Source of the DNA: Pseudorhodobacter wandonensis
GTDB taxonomy: Bacteria; Pseudomonadota; Alphaproteobacteria; Rhodobacterales; Rhodobacteraceae
Assembly (NCBI RefSeq): GCF_001202035.1
Contig: NZ_LGHT01000041.1
Location: forward strand, 105,253 to 169,252
Reading direction: 5' to 3'
DNA: 64,000 nt
The translations under genes were made by a program, and so were the position numbers. Below, one piece after another: positions 8,188-18,161 of this stretch. Each line of letters opens with the position of its first letter. The first letter of the stretch is position 1. Below the pieces are notes generated by a model. The model was not told where the DNA came from, did not search any database, and worked only from the letters and a program-made list of their open reading frames with translations.

Positions 8188-9870
8188 TCAGTTTTTGTCG
8201 CCTTTCAGCGCTGCACCAAGAATGTCGCCCAAGGACGCGCCCGAATCGGACGAACCGTACTGTTCGACGGCATCTTTCTCTTCTGCGATCTCGCGTGCTT
8301 TGATCGACAGACCCATGCGGCGGGTCTTGGCGTCGATGTTGGTTACGCGCACGTCGATCTTGTCACCAACGCTGAAACGCTCTGGGCGCTGGTCAGCACG
8401 GTCACGCGACAGGTCCGAACGACGGATGAAGGATTTCATACCGTTGTAATCGCACTCAACGCCGCCGTCTTCAATCGCGGTCACTTCAACCGTGATGATC
8501 GAGCCGCGCTTTACGCCGTCAATCGCATCGGTGAAGGTGTCTTCGCCAAGGGCTTTGACCGACAGGGAAATACGCTCTTTTTCAACGTCCACTTCGGTAA
8601 CAGCGGCCTGAACCGTGTCGCCTTTGCGGTAGTTGGCAATCGCGTCTTCGCCGCGCTGGTCCCAAGACAGGTCGGACAGGTGAACCATGCCGTCGATGTC
8701 GTTTTCCAGACCAACAAACAGACCGAATTCGGTGATGTTCTTGACTTCGCCTTCGATGTTCGTGCCAACGGGGTGGGTTTCTGCAAACACTTCCCATGGG
8801 TTACGCTGGGTCTGCTTCAGGCCCAAGGAAACGCGGCGCTTGGCGCTGTCGATTTCCAGAACCATAACGTCAACTTCCTGGCTGGTAGATACGATCTTGC
8901 CGGGGTGTACGTTTTTCTTGGTCCAGGACATCTCGGACACGTGAACCAGACCTTCAACACCGGCTTCCAGCTCTACAAATGCGCCGTAATCGGTGATGTT
9001 GGTGACACGGCCTTTGTGCACGGTGCCAAGGGCGTATTGCGTTTCAACTGCATCCCATGGATCCGACTGCAACTGCTTCATGCCAAGGCTGATGCGGTGT
9101 GTCTCTTTGTTGATCTTGATAACCTGAACCTTAACGGTTTCACCGATTGTCAAAATCTCGGACGGGTGGTTCACACGGCGCCATGCCATGTCGGTGACGT
9201 GCAGCAAGCCGTCAACGCCGCCCAGATCAACGAACGCGCCGTATTCGGTGATGTTTTTCACAACGCCGTCAACAGTTTGGCCCTCGGTCAGGTTGCCGAT
9301 AACTTCGGCACGCTGTTCCGCACGCGATTCTTCAAGGATTGCGCGACGCGATACAACGATGTTGCCACGACGACGGTCCATTTTCAAAATCTGGAACGGC
9401 TGCTTCATACCCATCAACGGGCCTGCGTCACGCACAGGGCGCACGTCAACTTGGGAACCTGGCAAGAACGCAACAGCGCCGCCCAGATCAACCGTAAAGC
9501 CGCCTTTAACGCGGCCAAAGATCGCGCCATCAACGCGGGTCTCGTCGGCGTATGCACGCTCCAGACGGTCCCAAGCTTCTTCGCGTTTCGCTTTATCGCG
9601 CGAGATCTGTGCTTCGCCACGTGCGTTTTCAACACGGTCGAGGAACACTTCAACTTCGTCGCCAACATTGATTTCGGCAACGCCGCCAATGTCTGCAAAT
9701 TCTTTAAGATCAACGCGGCCTTCCATTTTGTAGCCGACGTCGATGATGGCTTGGCCCGCTTCGATTGCGATAACCTTACCTTTGACAACAGACCCTTCTT
9801 GAGGGGTGTCAATTTCCAAGCTCTCAGCCAAGAGTGCTTCGAATTCTTCCATAGAGTTCATAGTAGCCAT
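8188..9870 (-). CDS. rpsA: 30S ribosomal protein S1
   Basis: S1 binds mRNA and loads it on the small subunit. The 560-residue protein carries the usual six S1 repeats, visible as repeated GxVxxITxYGAFVxL-type strands (for example NITEYGAFVDLGGVDGLLH and NITDYGAFVELEAGVEGLVH). The start at 9870 (MATMNSMEEFEALLAES) matches the family. AAGGAAA lies upstream, and the ATG 84 bases earlier would add unconserved residues. It is followed by ihfB. In many relatives cmk lies immediately upstream; here a nitroreductase and a glutathione peroxidase gene intervene. Confidence 0.97.
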   Translation of the reverse strand: MATMNSMEEFEALLAESLEIDTPQEGSVVKGKVIAIEAGQAIIDVGYKMEGRVDLKEFADIGGVAEINVGDEVEVFLDRVENARGEAQISRDKAKREEAWDRLERAYADETRVDGAIFGRVKGGFTVDLGGAVAFLPGSQVDVRPVRDAGPLMGMKQPFQILKMDRRRGNIVVSRRAILEESRAEQRAEVIGNLTEGQTVDGVVKNITEYGAFVDLGGVDGLLHVTDMAWRRVNHPSEILTIGETVKVQVIKINKETHRISLGMKQLQSDPWDAVETQYALGTVHKGRVTNITDYGAFVELEAGVEGLVHVSEMSWTKKNVHPGKIVSTSQEVDVMVLEIDSAKRRVSLGLKQTQRNPWEVFAETHPVGTNIEGEVKNITEFGLFVGLENDIDGMVHLSDLSWDQRGEDAIANYRKGDTVQAAVTEVDVEKERISLSVKALGEDTFTDAIDGVKRGSIITVEVTAIEDGGVECDYNGMKSFIRRSDLSRDRADQRPERFSVGDKIDVRVTNIDAKTRRMGLSIKAREIAEEKDAVEQYGSSDSGASLGDILGAALKGDKN

Positions 9871-10034
9871 TAAAATCAGTTTCCTTTTCGTCGTTTTCAC
9901 TGGCCTTGCGGTTGTCTCCGCCGGTCTTTGGATGGGGCCTTTGCAGAAAATCAAAAGCGCGCCGAAAATGCGGCACGCGACAGAATCCCCCTTAGGCTGC
10001 GGGGGCTATAGCGCGAATGGCCCTTATTGGCAAG

Positions 10035-10068
10035 CAAAAGGGGGGCAAAGGGTTTCCCCTTGCCCCCC
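10035..10068 (-). terminator. Rho-independent terminator of the nitroreductase gene
   Basis: On the minus strand GGGGGGCAAGGG pairs with CCCTTTGCCCCCC-type sequence around a short GAAA loop (10040-10068), followed by TTTT. It begins about 20 bases after the stop at 10088. Confidence 0.75.
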
Positions 10069-10087
10069 AAATTTCATTCATCGCAGC

Positions 10088-10720
10088 TTATGCAACCAGC
10101 GTCACAAACTTGTCCATCGGACGGCGCACTTTCTTGGCGCCTTTTAACCAGTCACCTTCTTCGGCGCGATAGCCCACTGGCAAAATCGCGACCGATTTCA
10201 AACCACGTTTGCGCAAGCCCAGAATTTCGTCGAATTTCTCGGGCTCGAACCCTTCCATCGGCGTCGCGTCAACCTCTTCAAAGGCGGCAGCAGTCACCGC
10301 AAGGCCCAGCCCGATATAGGCCTGACGTGCCGCATGTTCAAAATTCACCCGCTCATCGCGCGGCAAATACATGCCTTTCAGCCGGTCAAAATAGCCGGTC
10401 AGCGTGTCCGATTTCATGCCGCGCACAGCCTCGGTCAGCTCCAAAACGCTATCAATCCGCGCTTCGGTATAGTTGTCCCAAGCCGCGAAAACCAGCAAAG
10501 CGGTGCTGTCTGTGATCTGGCTCTGGCCAAAGCCAGCTTCTTGCAGCTTGGCGCGAACGTCAGGGTTGGTCACCACGATCACCTCAAACGGCTGCAAGCC
10601 GCTGGATGTTGGCGCAAGGCGTGCGGCTTCCAGAATCCGGTCCAGCTTGTCTTGCGACACTTTTTTGGACGGATCCATTTTTTTCGTCGCATAACGCCAG
10701 TTCAGCTTTTCATTCAACAT
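10088..10720 (-). CDS. NfsB-like NAD(P)H-dependent nitroreductase
   Basis: The 210-residue protein belongs to the FMN-dependent nitroreductase family. It has RYATKKMDPSKKVSQDKLD and the FMN-contacting RLAPTSSGLQPFEV near the N-terminus, AARQAYIGLGLAVTAAAFEEVDATPMEGFEPEKFDE in parts as the dimer core, and VAILPVGYRAEEGDW before the C-terminal basic segment. Family members reduce quinones, nitroaromatics or pterins; the physiological substrate here is unknown. It has its own terminator and stands between rpsA and the periplasmic glutathione peroxidase gene. Confidence 0.9.
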   Translation of the reverse strand: MLNEKLNWRYATKKMDPSKKVSQDKLDRILEAARLAPTSSGLQPFEVIVVTNPDVRAKLQEAGFGQSQITDSTALLVFAAWDNYTEARIDSVLELTEAVRGMKSDTLTGYFDRLKGMYLPRDERVNFEHAARQAYIGLGLAVTAAAFEEVDATPMEGFEPEKFDEILGLRKRGLKSVAILPVGYRAEEGDWLKGAKKVRRPMDKFVTLVA

Positions 10721-10872
10721 ATCAGTATTCCTATTTCCACCAAGGGTTTGGCCGTATTACCCGCTATACATAGGCCTGCACCCACCCCGCGCCAATGCAC
10801 CAAAACGCATGCCCCCTGTGCGAAAATCGCGTAAGTCAGGCATCGGGAAAAACCGGGCCAACCCCGCCGCGC

Positions 10873-11394
10873 CTATTTCAACGCAGCCTCGACCGCCCCC
10901 ACAATCTGCGGCGACATCGGCGCTGGCCCCGATGGCCAGCTGCCCAACACCGCACCATCCCGCCCGATCAATACCTTGTTGAAATTCCAGCTTGGCACAA
11001 ACCCCGCCTCGTCGCGCAGCCACGCATAAACCGGATGCGCCTGCGTGCCTTTGACATGGGTAATATCGGTCATCGGCAAGGTGATGTCATAATTGATCGC
11101 ACAAAACTCTTTAACCTCGGCCCCGCTGGCCAGCTCTTGCTGAAAATCATCCGACGGCACGGCCAGCACCACCAGCCCTTGGTCGCGATAGGTATCATAC
11201 AGCGTCTGCAACCCCTCATACTGCGGGGTATAGCCACACATCGACGCGGTATTCACCACCAATACCGGCTTGCCCGCCCAATCGGCCAGCGACATTTCCC
11301 CGCCGTCAATCGACACAAACGGTGCAGCAGGCGGCGCGGCCACCGCAGCCGACGCCATCCCGATACTCACCGCCAAACCAGCCAGAACTTTCAT
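10873..11394 (-). CDS. Exported glutathione peroxidase-like protein
   Basis: The 173-residue protein has a signal peptide (residues 1-20, ending AVAA), then the thioredoxin-fold peroxidase core. The peroxidatic cysteine is Cys53 in NTASMCGYTPQYEGLQ, and the WNFNKVLIGRDG motif supplies the catalytic Trp and Asn. Bacterial members often use thioredoxin rather than glutathione. The start at 11394 is supported by AAAGGAG upstream and by the signal peptide. A periplasmic peroxide-removing role is inferred from family and signal. Confidence 0.88.
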   Translation of the reverse strand: MKVLAGLAVSIGMASAAVAAPPAAPFVSIDGGEMSLADWAGKPVLVVNTASMCGYTPQYEGLQTLYDTYRDQGLVVLAVPSDDFQQELASGAEVKEFCAINYDITLPMTDITHVKGTQAHPVYAWLRDEAGFVPSWNFNKVLIGRDGAVLGSWPSGPAPMSPQIVGAVEAALK

Positions 11395-11455
11395 CGCACA
11401 CTCCTTTGATGCCAAAGAGTATACGCAGCAAACCGCAAATTGGTTTCAAACTTAT

Positions 11456-12052
11456 TTACAGCCGCGCCGAAACCGTCGCCACGGCAAAGGCCACAGCATC
11501 CTCGATCGACATATCGGACGTATCCACCATCACCGCATCCACCGCAGGCCGCAGCGGCGCGTCACTGCGATTCATATCGCGGTCGTCACGCTCGCGCACC
11601 TGCGCCAGCACCTCGTCATAGGTCTCAAACGCCGCCTCGCCGCCCAGTTCCAGCCACCGCCGCCGCGCCCGTATCTCGGCACTGGCCGTCACAAACAGCT
11701 TCACCTCGGCATCGGGGCAAATCACTGTGCCAATATCGCGCCCGTCCAACACGGCGCCACCGTCACGCCGCGCAAAATCACGCTGAAACGCAGTCAGCGC
11801 CGACCGCACTTCGGGCAGCGCCGCCACCTGACTCGCCGCCTGCCCTGCCGCCAAACTGCGCAGATCATCGCGCGCCAGATCGGCGGGCACCAGACTCCGC
11901 GCCGACAAAACCGGATCGCCGCCTTTCATCCCAACGGCCCGATACAGCAGCCCCGTGTCCAGATGCTCAAACCCGAACCGCGCCGCCACCGCCCGGCTGA
12001 TCGTGCCTTTGCCAGCCGCCGCAGGGCCGTCAATCGCCACCGTAAACTTCAT
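11456..12052 (-). CDS. cmk: Cytidylate kinase
   Basis: Cmk phosphorylates CMP and dCMP. The 198-residue protein starts [17 protein letters not shown] with the P-loop at about 9-17. It has the CMP-binding [12 protein letters not shown], the [20 protein letters not shown] stretch and the lid/Arg region [10 protein letters not shown]. An in-frame ATG 18 bases upstream is possible, but the family begins at this site and AGAGGG lies upstream. It is downstream of aroA and upstream of rpsA, as in many proteobacteria, but other genes are interleaved. Confidence 0.95.
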   Translation of the reverse strand: MKFTVAIDGPAAAGKGTISRAVAARFGFEHLDTGLLYRAVGMKGGDPVLSARSLVPADLARDDLRSLAAGQAASQVAALPEVRSALTAFQRDFARRDGGAVLDGRDIGTVICPDAEVKLFVTASAEIRARRRWLELGGEAAFETYDEVLAQVRERDDRDMNRSDAPLRPAVDAVMVDTSDMSIEDAVAFAVATVSARL

Positions 12053-12086
12053 CCGCTGCCCTCTTTCCACCCGAAACCGGCGCCCA

Positions 12087-12109
12087 ATTTCATCTTGGCA
12101 AAAATACCT
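12087..12109 (+). repeat. Dispersed intergenic 23-bp repeat, copy B
   Basis: The plus strand reads ATTTCATCTTGGC, AA, AAATACCT. It sits between the stop of the Cys/Met-metabolism lyase (12127) and the start of cmk (12052). Confidence 0.7.
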
Positions 12110-12126
12110 GCGCCGCAGGCTCTGCC

Positions 12127-13233
12127 CTATGCGCCAAGCGCCGCTTCAATCGCATCCCACAACGGCTCAACCGGCTCGACCCCAACCGACAGCCGGATAA
12201 AGCCGCCCGCCACAGGGTCGCCCCAACGCGCCCGCCGCTCACCCGCCGTATGGGTGCCGCCAAAGCTGGTCGTCTGGGTGATAAACGGGCACGCAGCCAA
12301 GAACGCCTCAGCCGCCTCGGCGCACTCCAGTTCAAACCCGATCAGAAACCCCGCACCCGCCATTTGCCGCCGCGCAATAGCATAGGACGGGTCACTCACC
12401 AGCCCCGGAAAGCGCAAATTCCTAACCTTCGGATGCGCGGCCAAACGCTCGGCAATCACCTGCGCCGAGGCACACATCCGCTCCAGCCGCACCTCAAGCG
12501 TCTCAATCCCGCGATGCAGCAACCACGCCTCAAACGCCCCCGGCACCGCGCCTGACAGCTTGCGCCACTGCCGCACCCGCGCCTCAAGCCCCGCATCGCG
12601 CGTCGCCACATGACCGAACAAAATATCCGAATGCCCGCCGGGGGCCTTGGTATCGGCCGCCACAACCATATCTGCGCCCAAATCCAGCGGGCGCTGCAAC
12701 AGCGGCGTCATCGTGGTGTTGTCAACAATCAACAAACCACCTGCCGCCCGCACCCGCTGCGCAATCAGCGCAATATCACAGCAATCCAATCCCGGATTCG
12801 ACGGCGTTTCCAAAAACACCACCGCCCCGCCCGAAACATCGACGGTTTCCATATCGGCCGTCGCCACTTCGACGACCTCAACCCCATAAGCCGCCAGATA
12901 TTCCGATGAAAACACCCGCGTCACATAATAGCCATCCGCCGGAATAATCAGCTTTTTGCGGTCGGTCAGCACAGCCATCAACGCCGCCGAGATCGCCGCC
13001 ATCCCCGATGGAAACGCCACACAAGGCGCATCCTCCAATATGCCCAGCTGCGCCTCTACCGCGTCCCAAGTGGGCATCGACATGCGGCCATACACATGGC
13101 TTGCGCCTTCAACCTCGGGCAAATGATAGGTAGTGGCCGACACAATCGGCGGCACCACAGCCTCGCCCTTGGCCAGCCCCGCAGCCCGATGATGCAGCAA
13201 CTTGGCGAACCGCGCCTTACCCTGAGCGTCCAT
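12127..13233 (-). CDS. Cys/Met metabolism PLP-dependent enzyme (cystathionine lyase/synthase-like)
   Basis: The 368-residue protein belongs to the trans-sulfuration (Cys_Met_Meta_PP) family. It shows VYGRMSMPT for PLP phosphate binding from the partner subunit, [28 protein letters not shown] and the PLP-binding [10 protein letters not shown] with Lys196. The usual STKYxxGH is changed to DTKAPGGH, so the exact reaction (gamma-lyase, beta-lyase or another) is uncertain. It lies 3 bases after the aroA stop, suggesting co-transcription with aroA. Confidence 0.87.
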   Translation of the reverse strand: MDAQGKARFAKLLHHRAAGLAKGEAVVPPIVSATTYHLPEVEGASHVYGRMSMPTWDAVEAQLGILEDAPCVAFPSGMAAISAALMAVLTDRKKLIIPADGYYVTRVFSSEYLAAYGVEVVEVATADMETVDVSGGAVVFLETPSNPGLDCCDIALIAQRVRAAGGLLIVDNTTMTPLLQRPLDLGADMVVAADTKAPGGHSDILFGHVATRDAGLEARVRQWRKLSGAVPGAFEAWLLHRGIETLEVRLERMCASAQVIAERLAAHPKVRNLRFPGLVSDPSYAIARRQMAGAGFLIGFELECAEAAEAFLAACPFITQTTSFGGTHTAGERRARWGDPVAGGFIRLSVGVEPVEPLWDAIEAALGA

Positions 13234-13236
13234 ACC

Positions 13237-14580
13237 TCAGCCCTTTGCCAATTGCGCGCCCAAGCCCGTCATCAACCCTTCGAACAAAGGGAAAGACGTG
13301 GCAATCGGGCTGGCATCATCAACCGAGATCGGCGCCTTGCTGGCCATGCCCGCCACCAGAAACGACATCGCGATCCGGTGGTCGATATGGGTCGCACAAG
13401 TCGCCCCACCAGGCACATTGCCCGCGCCCATGCCATGCACGATCAGCGTGTCCTCGTCTTCCTCGACTGTCACACCACAAGCCTCAAGCCCGCGTGCCAT
13501 CGCATCAATCCGGTCGGATTCCTTGACCCGCAATTCCTTAATGCCACGCATCACGGTTTTGCCCGTGGCATTCGCCGCCACAACCGACAAAACAGGGTAT
13601 TCATCAATCATCGAGGGCGCACGTTCGGGCGGCACCTCAATGCCGCGCAACGCCGAAAACTTGACCCGCAAGTCGGCCACAGGCTCGCCGCCTTCCTCAC
13701 GCGGGTTCTCAAATGTAATATCGGCCCCCATTTCGACCAGCGTGATGTAAATCCCGTTGCGCGTCAGGTTCTGGGAAACGCCGGGCACAAAAATATCCGA
13801 CCCTTCGACGATCAGCGCCGCACAAACCGGAAACGCAGCAGACGAAGGGTCACGCGGCACCGCCACCACCTGCGGCCGCAACTCGGGCTGGCCGGTCAGG
13901 GTAATCACATTGCCCTCGGCGGTTTTTTCAACCACCAACTCGGCCCCAAAACCCACCAGCATCCGCTCGGTATGGTCGCGCGTCGCCTCCGGTTCAACAA
14001 CGACAGTCTGCCCGGGCACATTCAACCCCGCCAACAACACCGCCGATTTCACCTGCGCCGAGGCCACCGGCAAAACATAGCGCACCGGCACAGGGTTCGC
14101 CGCACCCACCACGGTCATCGGCAAACGCCCGCCTTTGCGGCCAAACGCCTGCGCCCCAAACAGCGCCAGCGGGTCCGTCACCCGCCCCATCGGCCGCTTG
14201 CGCAAAGACGCATCGCCGGTAAAGGTCGCCGTCATCGCCGTGGTCGCCATACAGCCCATGATCAACCGCACACCGGTGCCCGAGTTGCCGCAATCAATCA
14301 CCGCTTCCGGCTCTTTAAACCCGCCAACACCCACGCCATGCACCGACCACGCGCCGGGTCCATGCTGCACCACCTCGGCCCCAAAGGCCCGCATGGCGCT
14401 TGCCGTATCCAGCACGTCCTGCCCTTCCAGCAAACCGGTGATTTTGGTCTCCCCCACCGCCATAGCGCCAAAAATCAGCGCGCGATGGCTGATCGATTTA
14501 TCGCCCGGAACCTCGGCGCGGCCACTCAAAGGCCCTGATTTGGTTGCGGTCATCACTTGGGCTGCGCCGTGGCCAGACAT
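13237..14580 (-). CDS. aroA: 3-phosphoshikimate 1-carboxyvinyltransferase (EPSP synthase)
   Basis: AroA transfers enolpyruvate from PEP to shikimate 3-phosphate in aromatic amino acid synthesis. The 447-residue protein has [17 protein letters not shown], the PEP-binding [23 protein letters not shown], the GDPSSAAF-like [10 protein letters not shown] and the C-terminal [10 protein letters not shown]. The GNSGTGVRL variant has Gly-Thr-Gly around the residue tied to glyphosate tolerance in class II enzymes; this window does not test that. The start at 14580 has AGGAGAG upstream, and the in-frame ATG 66 bases earlier has no conserved sequence. Confidence 0.96.
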   Translation of the reverse strand: MSGHGAAQVMTATKSGPLSGRAEVPGDKSISHRALIFGAMAVGETKITGLLEGQDVLDTASAMRAFGAEVVQHGPGAWSVHGVGVGGFKEPEAVIDCGNSGTGVRLIMGCMATTAMTATFTGDASLRKRPMGRVTDPLALFGAQAFGRKGGRLPMTVVGAANPVPVRYVLPVASAQVKSAVLLAGLNVPGQTVVVEPEATRDHTERMLVGFGAELVVEKTAEGNVITLTGQPELRPQVVAVPRDPSSAAFPVCAALIVEGSDIFVPGVSQNLTRNGIYITLVEMGADITFENPREEGGEPVADLRVKFSALRGIEVPPERAPSMIDEYPVLSVVAANATGKTVMRGIKELRVKESDRIDAMARGLEACGVTVEEDEDTLIVHGMGAGNVPGGATCATHIDHRIAMSFLVAGMASKAPISVDDASPIATSFPLFEGLMTGLGAQLAKG

Positions 14581-14718
14581 ATCACTCTCCTGCAAACTCA
14601 GCCGTTTGATAGCCCAAGCAATCGGGGGCGTCCAGAACGCTTGCACCCTCGCGCCGCACGGCTGCCGGTCCCTATAGCAAAAACCACTACCCCTTGGACC
14701 ATCGCGAAATGCCCCCCG

Positions 14719-14741
14719 ATTTCATCTTGGCCCAAATACCT
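14719..14741 (+). repeat. Dispersed intergenic 23-bp repeat, copy C
   Basis: The plus strand reads ATTTCATCTTGGC, CC, AAATACCT. It lies between the L,D-transpeptidase stop (14766) and the aroA start (14580). Confidence 0.7.
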
Positions 14742-14765
14742 AAAACAACGGCACCACACAGGCAG

Positions 14766-15302
14766 TCAGGGTAAAATCTCTACAGGTGTACCAATCGGCA
14801 CAAAATCCCAGATCTCGCGCATCTCGGCATCGGTCAATGCCATGCAACCTGCCGTCCAATCACCGGGCAATGTCGCCCCATCGGGCAATCCGTTCGGCTG
14901 GCCATGGAAAAAGATGTCACCTCCGGCCGAATAGCCCCCCTTCACCGCCCGCGCAACATCCAAAGGACGAGGGTAATCAATCCCCAGCGACAGATGATAG
15001 GCACTGCCCGCATTGCGCCGGTCAATCTTAAAAACACCTTCGGGCGTGCGCCCGTCACCCTGCCGCTCTTTGGCCCCCAAAGGCGCAAAGCCCAGCGCGA
15101 TTTTGTAGTCACGCACCACCGCACCATTCTGATACAGCATCATGCGCCGCGCCGCTTTTTGCACAACGATCCGTTCGATCACCCCGCCCAGCGGCGGCAA
15201 TACCGGCACAACTGGCGGGGGCCGCATCACAATTACCAATGCGACAGCGGCCAAAACCGCCATCAGCACCAGCGCCGAAAAGACCCCCGCAAGCCGCTTC
15301 AC
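14766..15302 (-). CDS. L,D-transpeptidase (YkuD domain), membrane-anchored
   Basis: The 178-residue protein has an N-terminal membrane anchor (about 4-26), then a YkuD domain with the catalytic motif: His in FFHGQPNG and Cys in GDWTAGCMALTDAEM. Such enzymes form 3-3 peptidoglycan cross-links or attach proteins to peptidoglycan in the periplasm. Translation probably starts at a GTG (15302) that overlaps the stop of the MalY-like gene (GTGA), so the two genes are coupled. Confidence 0.88.
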   Translation of the reverse strand: MKRLAGVFSALVLMAVLAAVALVIVMRPPPVVPVLPPLGGVIERIVVQKAARRMMLYQNGAVVRDYKIALGFAPLGAKERQGDGRTPEGVFKIDRRNAGSAYHLSLGIDYPRPLDVARAVKGGYSAGGDIFFHGQPNGLPDGATLPGDWTAGCMALTDAEMREIWDFVPIGTPVEILP

Positions 15303-16471
15303 TGCAAGTCGGAAAACGCCGCCTTCAACCGCGCAACAGCCTCAACGATCCGCGCCCGTGGCGTCGCGATGTTGAACCGCAGATAGGTTTCGCCCCCCTT
15401 GCCAAAGCTCGGCCCGTGATTGGCCGCAATCTTTGCGTCTTTTTCCACCCGTGCGGTAAATTCATCGCGCGTCATACCGGTGCCGGAAAAATCAACCCAG
15501 GCCAGATAGGTCGCCTCCAACGGCATCGAACTCAGCCCCGGAATCGCGGCGATCCCTTCGTCAAAAATCCGCTTGTTCTCGGCCAGATAGGCCAGCAACG
15601 CATCCAGCCATTCCGCGCCCACGGGCGAATAGGCCGCTGTCGCCATGAACAAACCGAACGAGTTGGGCGAGATTCCCAAACCGTTCATCACGGCTGCAAA
15701 TTTGGCCCGCAATGCCGTGTCATGGATGATCACATTGCCAATATGGCTGCCCGCGATGTTAAAGGTCTTGGTCGTCGCGGTCATCATCACCAAGCGGTCG
15801 GCGATTTCAGGCGCGGCCAGTGGCATCACAGTATGCTTGCCGCCCGGATAAACCAGATCATGGTGAATCTCATCCGACACCACGATCAGATCGTGCCGCT
15901 TGGCAAATGCCGCCACGCCGCGCAGCTCCTCAACACTCCATACCTGCCCGCCGGGGTTATGCGGCGAACACAGAATCAGCATCCGCTCATTCCCTGTCAT
16001 CTGGCGGTCCCAAGCATCAAAATCCATCACATGGCGGCCGTCCACGACAGGCAATTGGCACTCGACCACCTGCCGCCCTGCAGCCGCGATCACCCGCGCA
16101 AAGGCATGGTACACAGGCGTCATCAAAACCACCCCATCCCCCGGCGCGGTAAAGGCCTGCACACACAGGCCCGTGCCATTCACCAAACCATGCGTCGTGA
16201 AAATAGCGCCCGCATCGACATCCCAGCCGTGGCGGTTTTTCATCCACCACTGGATCGCCCCCAAATAGGCCGAATCATCACCGAAATAGCCGTAAATCCC
16301 ATGCGCCGTCATGCCGTCCAACGCCTGCTGTACACAGGCCGGCGGCCGGAAATCCATATCGGCCACCCACATGGAAATCCCTTCCTCGGGCGACACACCA
16401 TAGAGCTTTTCCATCGCATCCCATTTTACCGAATGCGTGCCAACGCGATTGATCTCTTCATCAAAATTCAT
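15299..16471 (-). CDS. MalY/PatB-type PLP-dependent aminotransferase or C-S lyase
   Basis: The 390-residue protein is a fold-type I PLP enzyme of the MalY/PatB group: VKWDAMEKLYGVSPEEGISM, WVADMDFRPP, CSPHNPGGQVWS, VVSDEIHHDLVY and the PLP-lysine region TATTKTFNIAG. Members usually cleave cystathionine or other C-S bonds, giving pyruvate and ammonia. AGGGAA before the ATG at 16471 and the conserved N-terminus decide the start. It is transcribed away from the deformylase genes and coupled to the L,D-transpeptidase. Confidence 0.9.
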   Translation of the reverse strand: MNFDEEINRVGTHSVKWDAMEKLYGVSPEEGISMWVADMDFRPPACVQQALDGMTAHGIYGYFGDDSAYLGAIQWWMKNRHGWDVDAGAIFTTHGLVNGTGLCVQAFTAPGDGVVLMTPVYHAFARVIAAAGRQVVECQLPVVDGRHVMDFDAWDRQMTGNERMLILCSPHNPGGQVWSVEELRGVAAFAKRHDLIVVSDEIHHDLVYPGGKHTVMPLAAPEIADRLVMMTATTKTFNIAGSHIGNVIIHDTALRAKFAAVMNGLGISPNSFGLFMATAAYSPVGAEWLDALLAYLAENKRIFDEGIAAIPGLSSMPLEATYLAWVDFSGTGMTRDEFTARVEKDAKIAANHGPSFGKGGETYLRFNIATPRARIVEAVARLKAAFSDLQ

Positions 16472-16626
16472 AGCTATTCCCTGCATCGTTTGCCCCACCC
16501 TAAAGCGGCAAGCATCCCCATTCCAGCCCTGCAATGTGCCCGACACAATGGACAGGCCACAAATTCCCCCCGCATTTCCATCGCACAGGATTGCACGGCT
16601 CTGCCCAATCCCTTACACCAAAGCCC

Positions 16627-17148
16627 ATGATACGCCCCATCCTGATCCACCCCGACCCACGCCTCAAGAAAAACTGCGCCCCCGTGGACGCGGTCACGCC
16701 CGAGCTTGGCCAACTGGCCGAAGACATGCTGGCCACCATGTATGACGCCCCCGGCATCGGCCTTGCGGCGCCACAGGTCGGCGCAATGACGCGGCTTTTG
16801 GTAATGGATTGCGTCAAAGACCCCGAAAAATCGCCACGCCCGATGGTGCTTATAAACCCCACCGTCACTTGGTCGTCCGAGGATACCTCGGTCTATGACG
16901 AAGGTTGCCTGTCCATCCCCGACCAATATGCCGAGATCACGCGCCCGGCCAAGGTTCGCGTTGAATGGCTGGGCCTTGATGGCAAAACCGTCGAGGAAGA
17001 GTTCGAAGGCCTCTGGGCCACCTGCGTTCAACATGAAATCGACCACCTGAACGGCAAGCTGTTCATTGATTACCTTGGCCCTCTGAAACGCCAGATGATC
17101 ACCCGCAAAATGGAAAAGCTGAAACGCGAACTTGCACGGCGCGGCTAA
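16627..17148 (+). CDS. def: Peptide deformylase, canonical copy
   Basis: Def removes the N-formyl group from nascent proteins. The 173-residue protein has all three motifs: PGIGLAAPQVG (residues 42-52), EGCLS (92-96, metal ligand Cys94) and HEIDH (136-140, metal ligands His136 and His140 with catalytic Glu137). It should be an active Fe/Zn enzyme. The ATG at 16627 is chosen because the family begins MIRPILIHPDPRL; an upstream ATG at 16534 is unsupported. It is the first of three overlapping deformylase genes that precede fmt, its functional partner. Confidence 0.95.
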   Translation: MIRPILIHPDPRLKKNCAPVDAVTPELGQLAEDMLATMYDAPGIGLAAPQVGAMTRLLVMDCVKDPEKSPRPMVLINPTVTWSSEDTSVYDEGCLSIPDQYAEITRPAKVRVEWLGLDGKTVEEEFEGLWATCVQHEIDHLNGKLFIDYLGPLKRQMITRKMEKLKRELARRG

Positions 17149-17642
17149 TGGCTGTGCTGCCCGTTCTCTTGCTGCCCGATGCCCGCTTGCGCGAAACCTG
17201 CGCCCCCGTCACCACGTTTGACGCGGCGTTGAAACAGCTGGCCGATGACATGCTGGAAACCATGTATGCCGCCCCCGGCCGCGGCCTCGCAGGCCCGCAA
17301 GTCGGTGCGATGCAACGCATTTTCGTCATGGACACCAGCTGGAAAGAGGGGCGGCCCAGCCCGCTCGTCTGTATAAACCCCGAAATCAAAGATGCCTCAG
17401 GCAGTGCGGTAAATGACGAGGGCTGCCTGTCTATCCCCAATCGCCCCGTTCGCATTGCCCGCCCCGCAATGATACGCATGGCGTGGCAAGACCTTGCCGG
17501 CCGCCATTGCGAAGGCTTCTTTGACGATTTTGCCGCCGTCTGCGCCCAGCATGAACGCGACCACCTCGATGGCATCCTGTGCATCGATTACCCCAACCTA
17601 GCCCCGCCCCCCAACCTGGCCCCGCCCGAGGTATCCGCATGA
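17148..17642 (+). CDS. Second peptide deformylase-like protein, with variant motif 1
   Basis: The 164-residue protein is a diverged deformylase. Motif 2 EGCLS (Cys93) and motif 3 HERDH (135-139) keep all metal ligands and the catalytic Glu136. Motif 1 is PGRGLAGPQVG instead of PGIGLAAPQVG. It may be active with altered substrate preference, or slower. Its ATG overlaps the stop of the first copy by one base. The C-terminus ends in a Pro-rich [15 protein letters not shown] stretch in place of the usual helix. Confidence 0.88.
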   Translation: MAVLPVLLLPDARLRETCAPVTTFDAALKQLADDMLETMYAAPGRGLAGPQVGAMQRIFVMDTSWKEGRPSPLVCINPEIKDASGSAVNDEGCLSIPNRPVRIARPAMIRMAWQDLAGRHCEGFFDDFAAVCAQHERDHLDGILCIDYPNLAPPPNLAPPEVSA

Positions 17643-18136
17643 CCGTCCGCCGCTGCATCCCATGGCCCGACAAACGCCTGCAAACCGTCGCCGCGCCCGT
17701 GACCGAAATCACCGATGACATCCGCGCGATCTGGCAAGATATGGTTGACACGATGGAGGCGATGCCCGGCTATGGCCTCGGCGCACCCCAAATCGGTGTG
17801 ATGCTGCGCCTCGCCGTGGTGGATTGCTCAACCGAACGGGGCCGCGCTGTGCTGATGGCCAACCCTGAAATCCTCCACGCCTCGGCCCAACCGCGCGACC
17901 ATGATGAGGCTAGCCCGAACCTGCCCGGCGTCCATGCCAAAATCACCCGCCCGCGTGCGGTAACCGTGCGTTTTCTGAACGCACAAGGCGAAATGGAAGA
18001 CCGCGATTTTGTGCATCTTTGGGCGACCTCGGTGCAGCATCAGATCGACCACCTGAACGGCAAAATGTATTTTGACAGGCTCAGCAAGGTCAAACGCGAC
18101 ATGCTGCTGAAAAAGGCACAAAAGCTGCGCAACTAA
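17639..18136 (+). CDS. Third peptide deformylase-like protein, active-site residues lost
   Basis: The 165-residue protein aligns along its length with deformylases ([11 protein letters not shown] at 43-53). Motif 2 reads EASPN instead of EGCLS, replacing the metal-ligand Cys with Ser92. Motif 3 reads HQIDH, replacing the catalytic Glu with Gln135. Known deformylase chemistry needs both residues, so this copy is probably inactive as a deformylase. The reading frame is intact, and the ATG overlaps the stop of copy two. It might be a regulatory or structural paralogue. Lies 25 bases before fmt. Confidence 0.88.
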   Translation: MTVRRCIPWPDKRLQTVAAPVTEITDDIRAIWQDMVDTMEAMPGYGLGAPQIGVMLRLAVVDCSTERGRAVLMANPEILHASAQPRDHDEASPNLPGVHAKITRPRAVTVRFLNAQGEMEDRDFVHLWATSVQHQIDHLNGKMYFDRLSKVKRDMLLKKAQKLRN

Positions 18137-18161
18137 CCTGAACCCACAAAGGAAAACCCCG

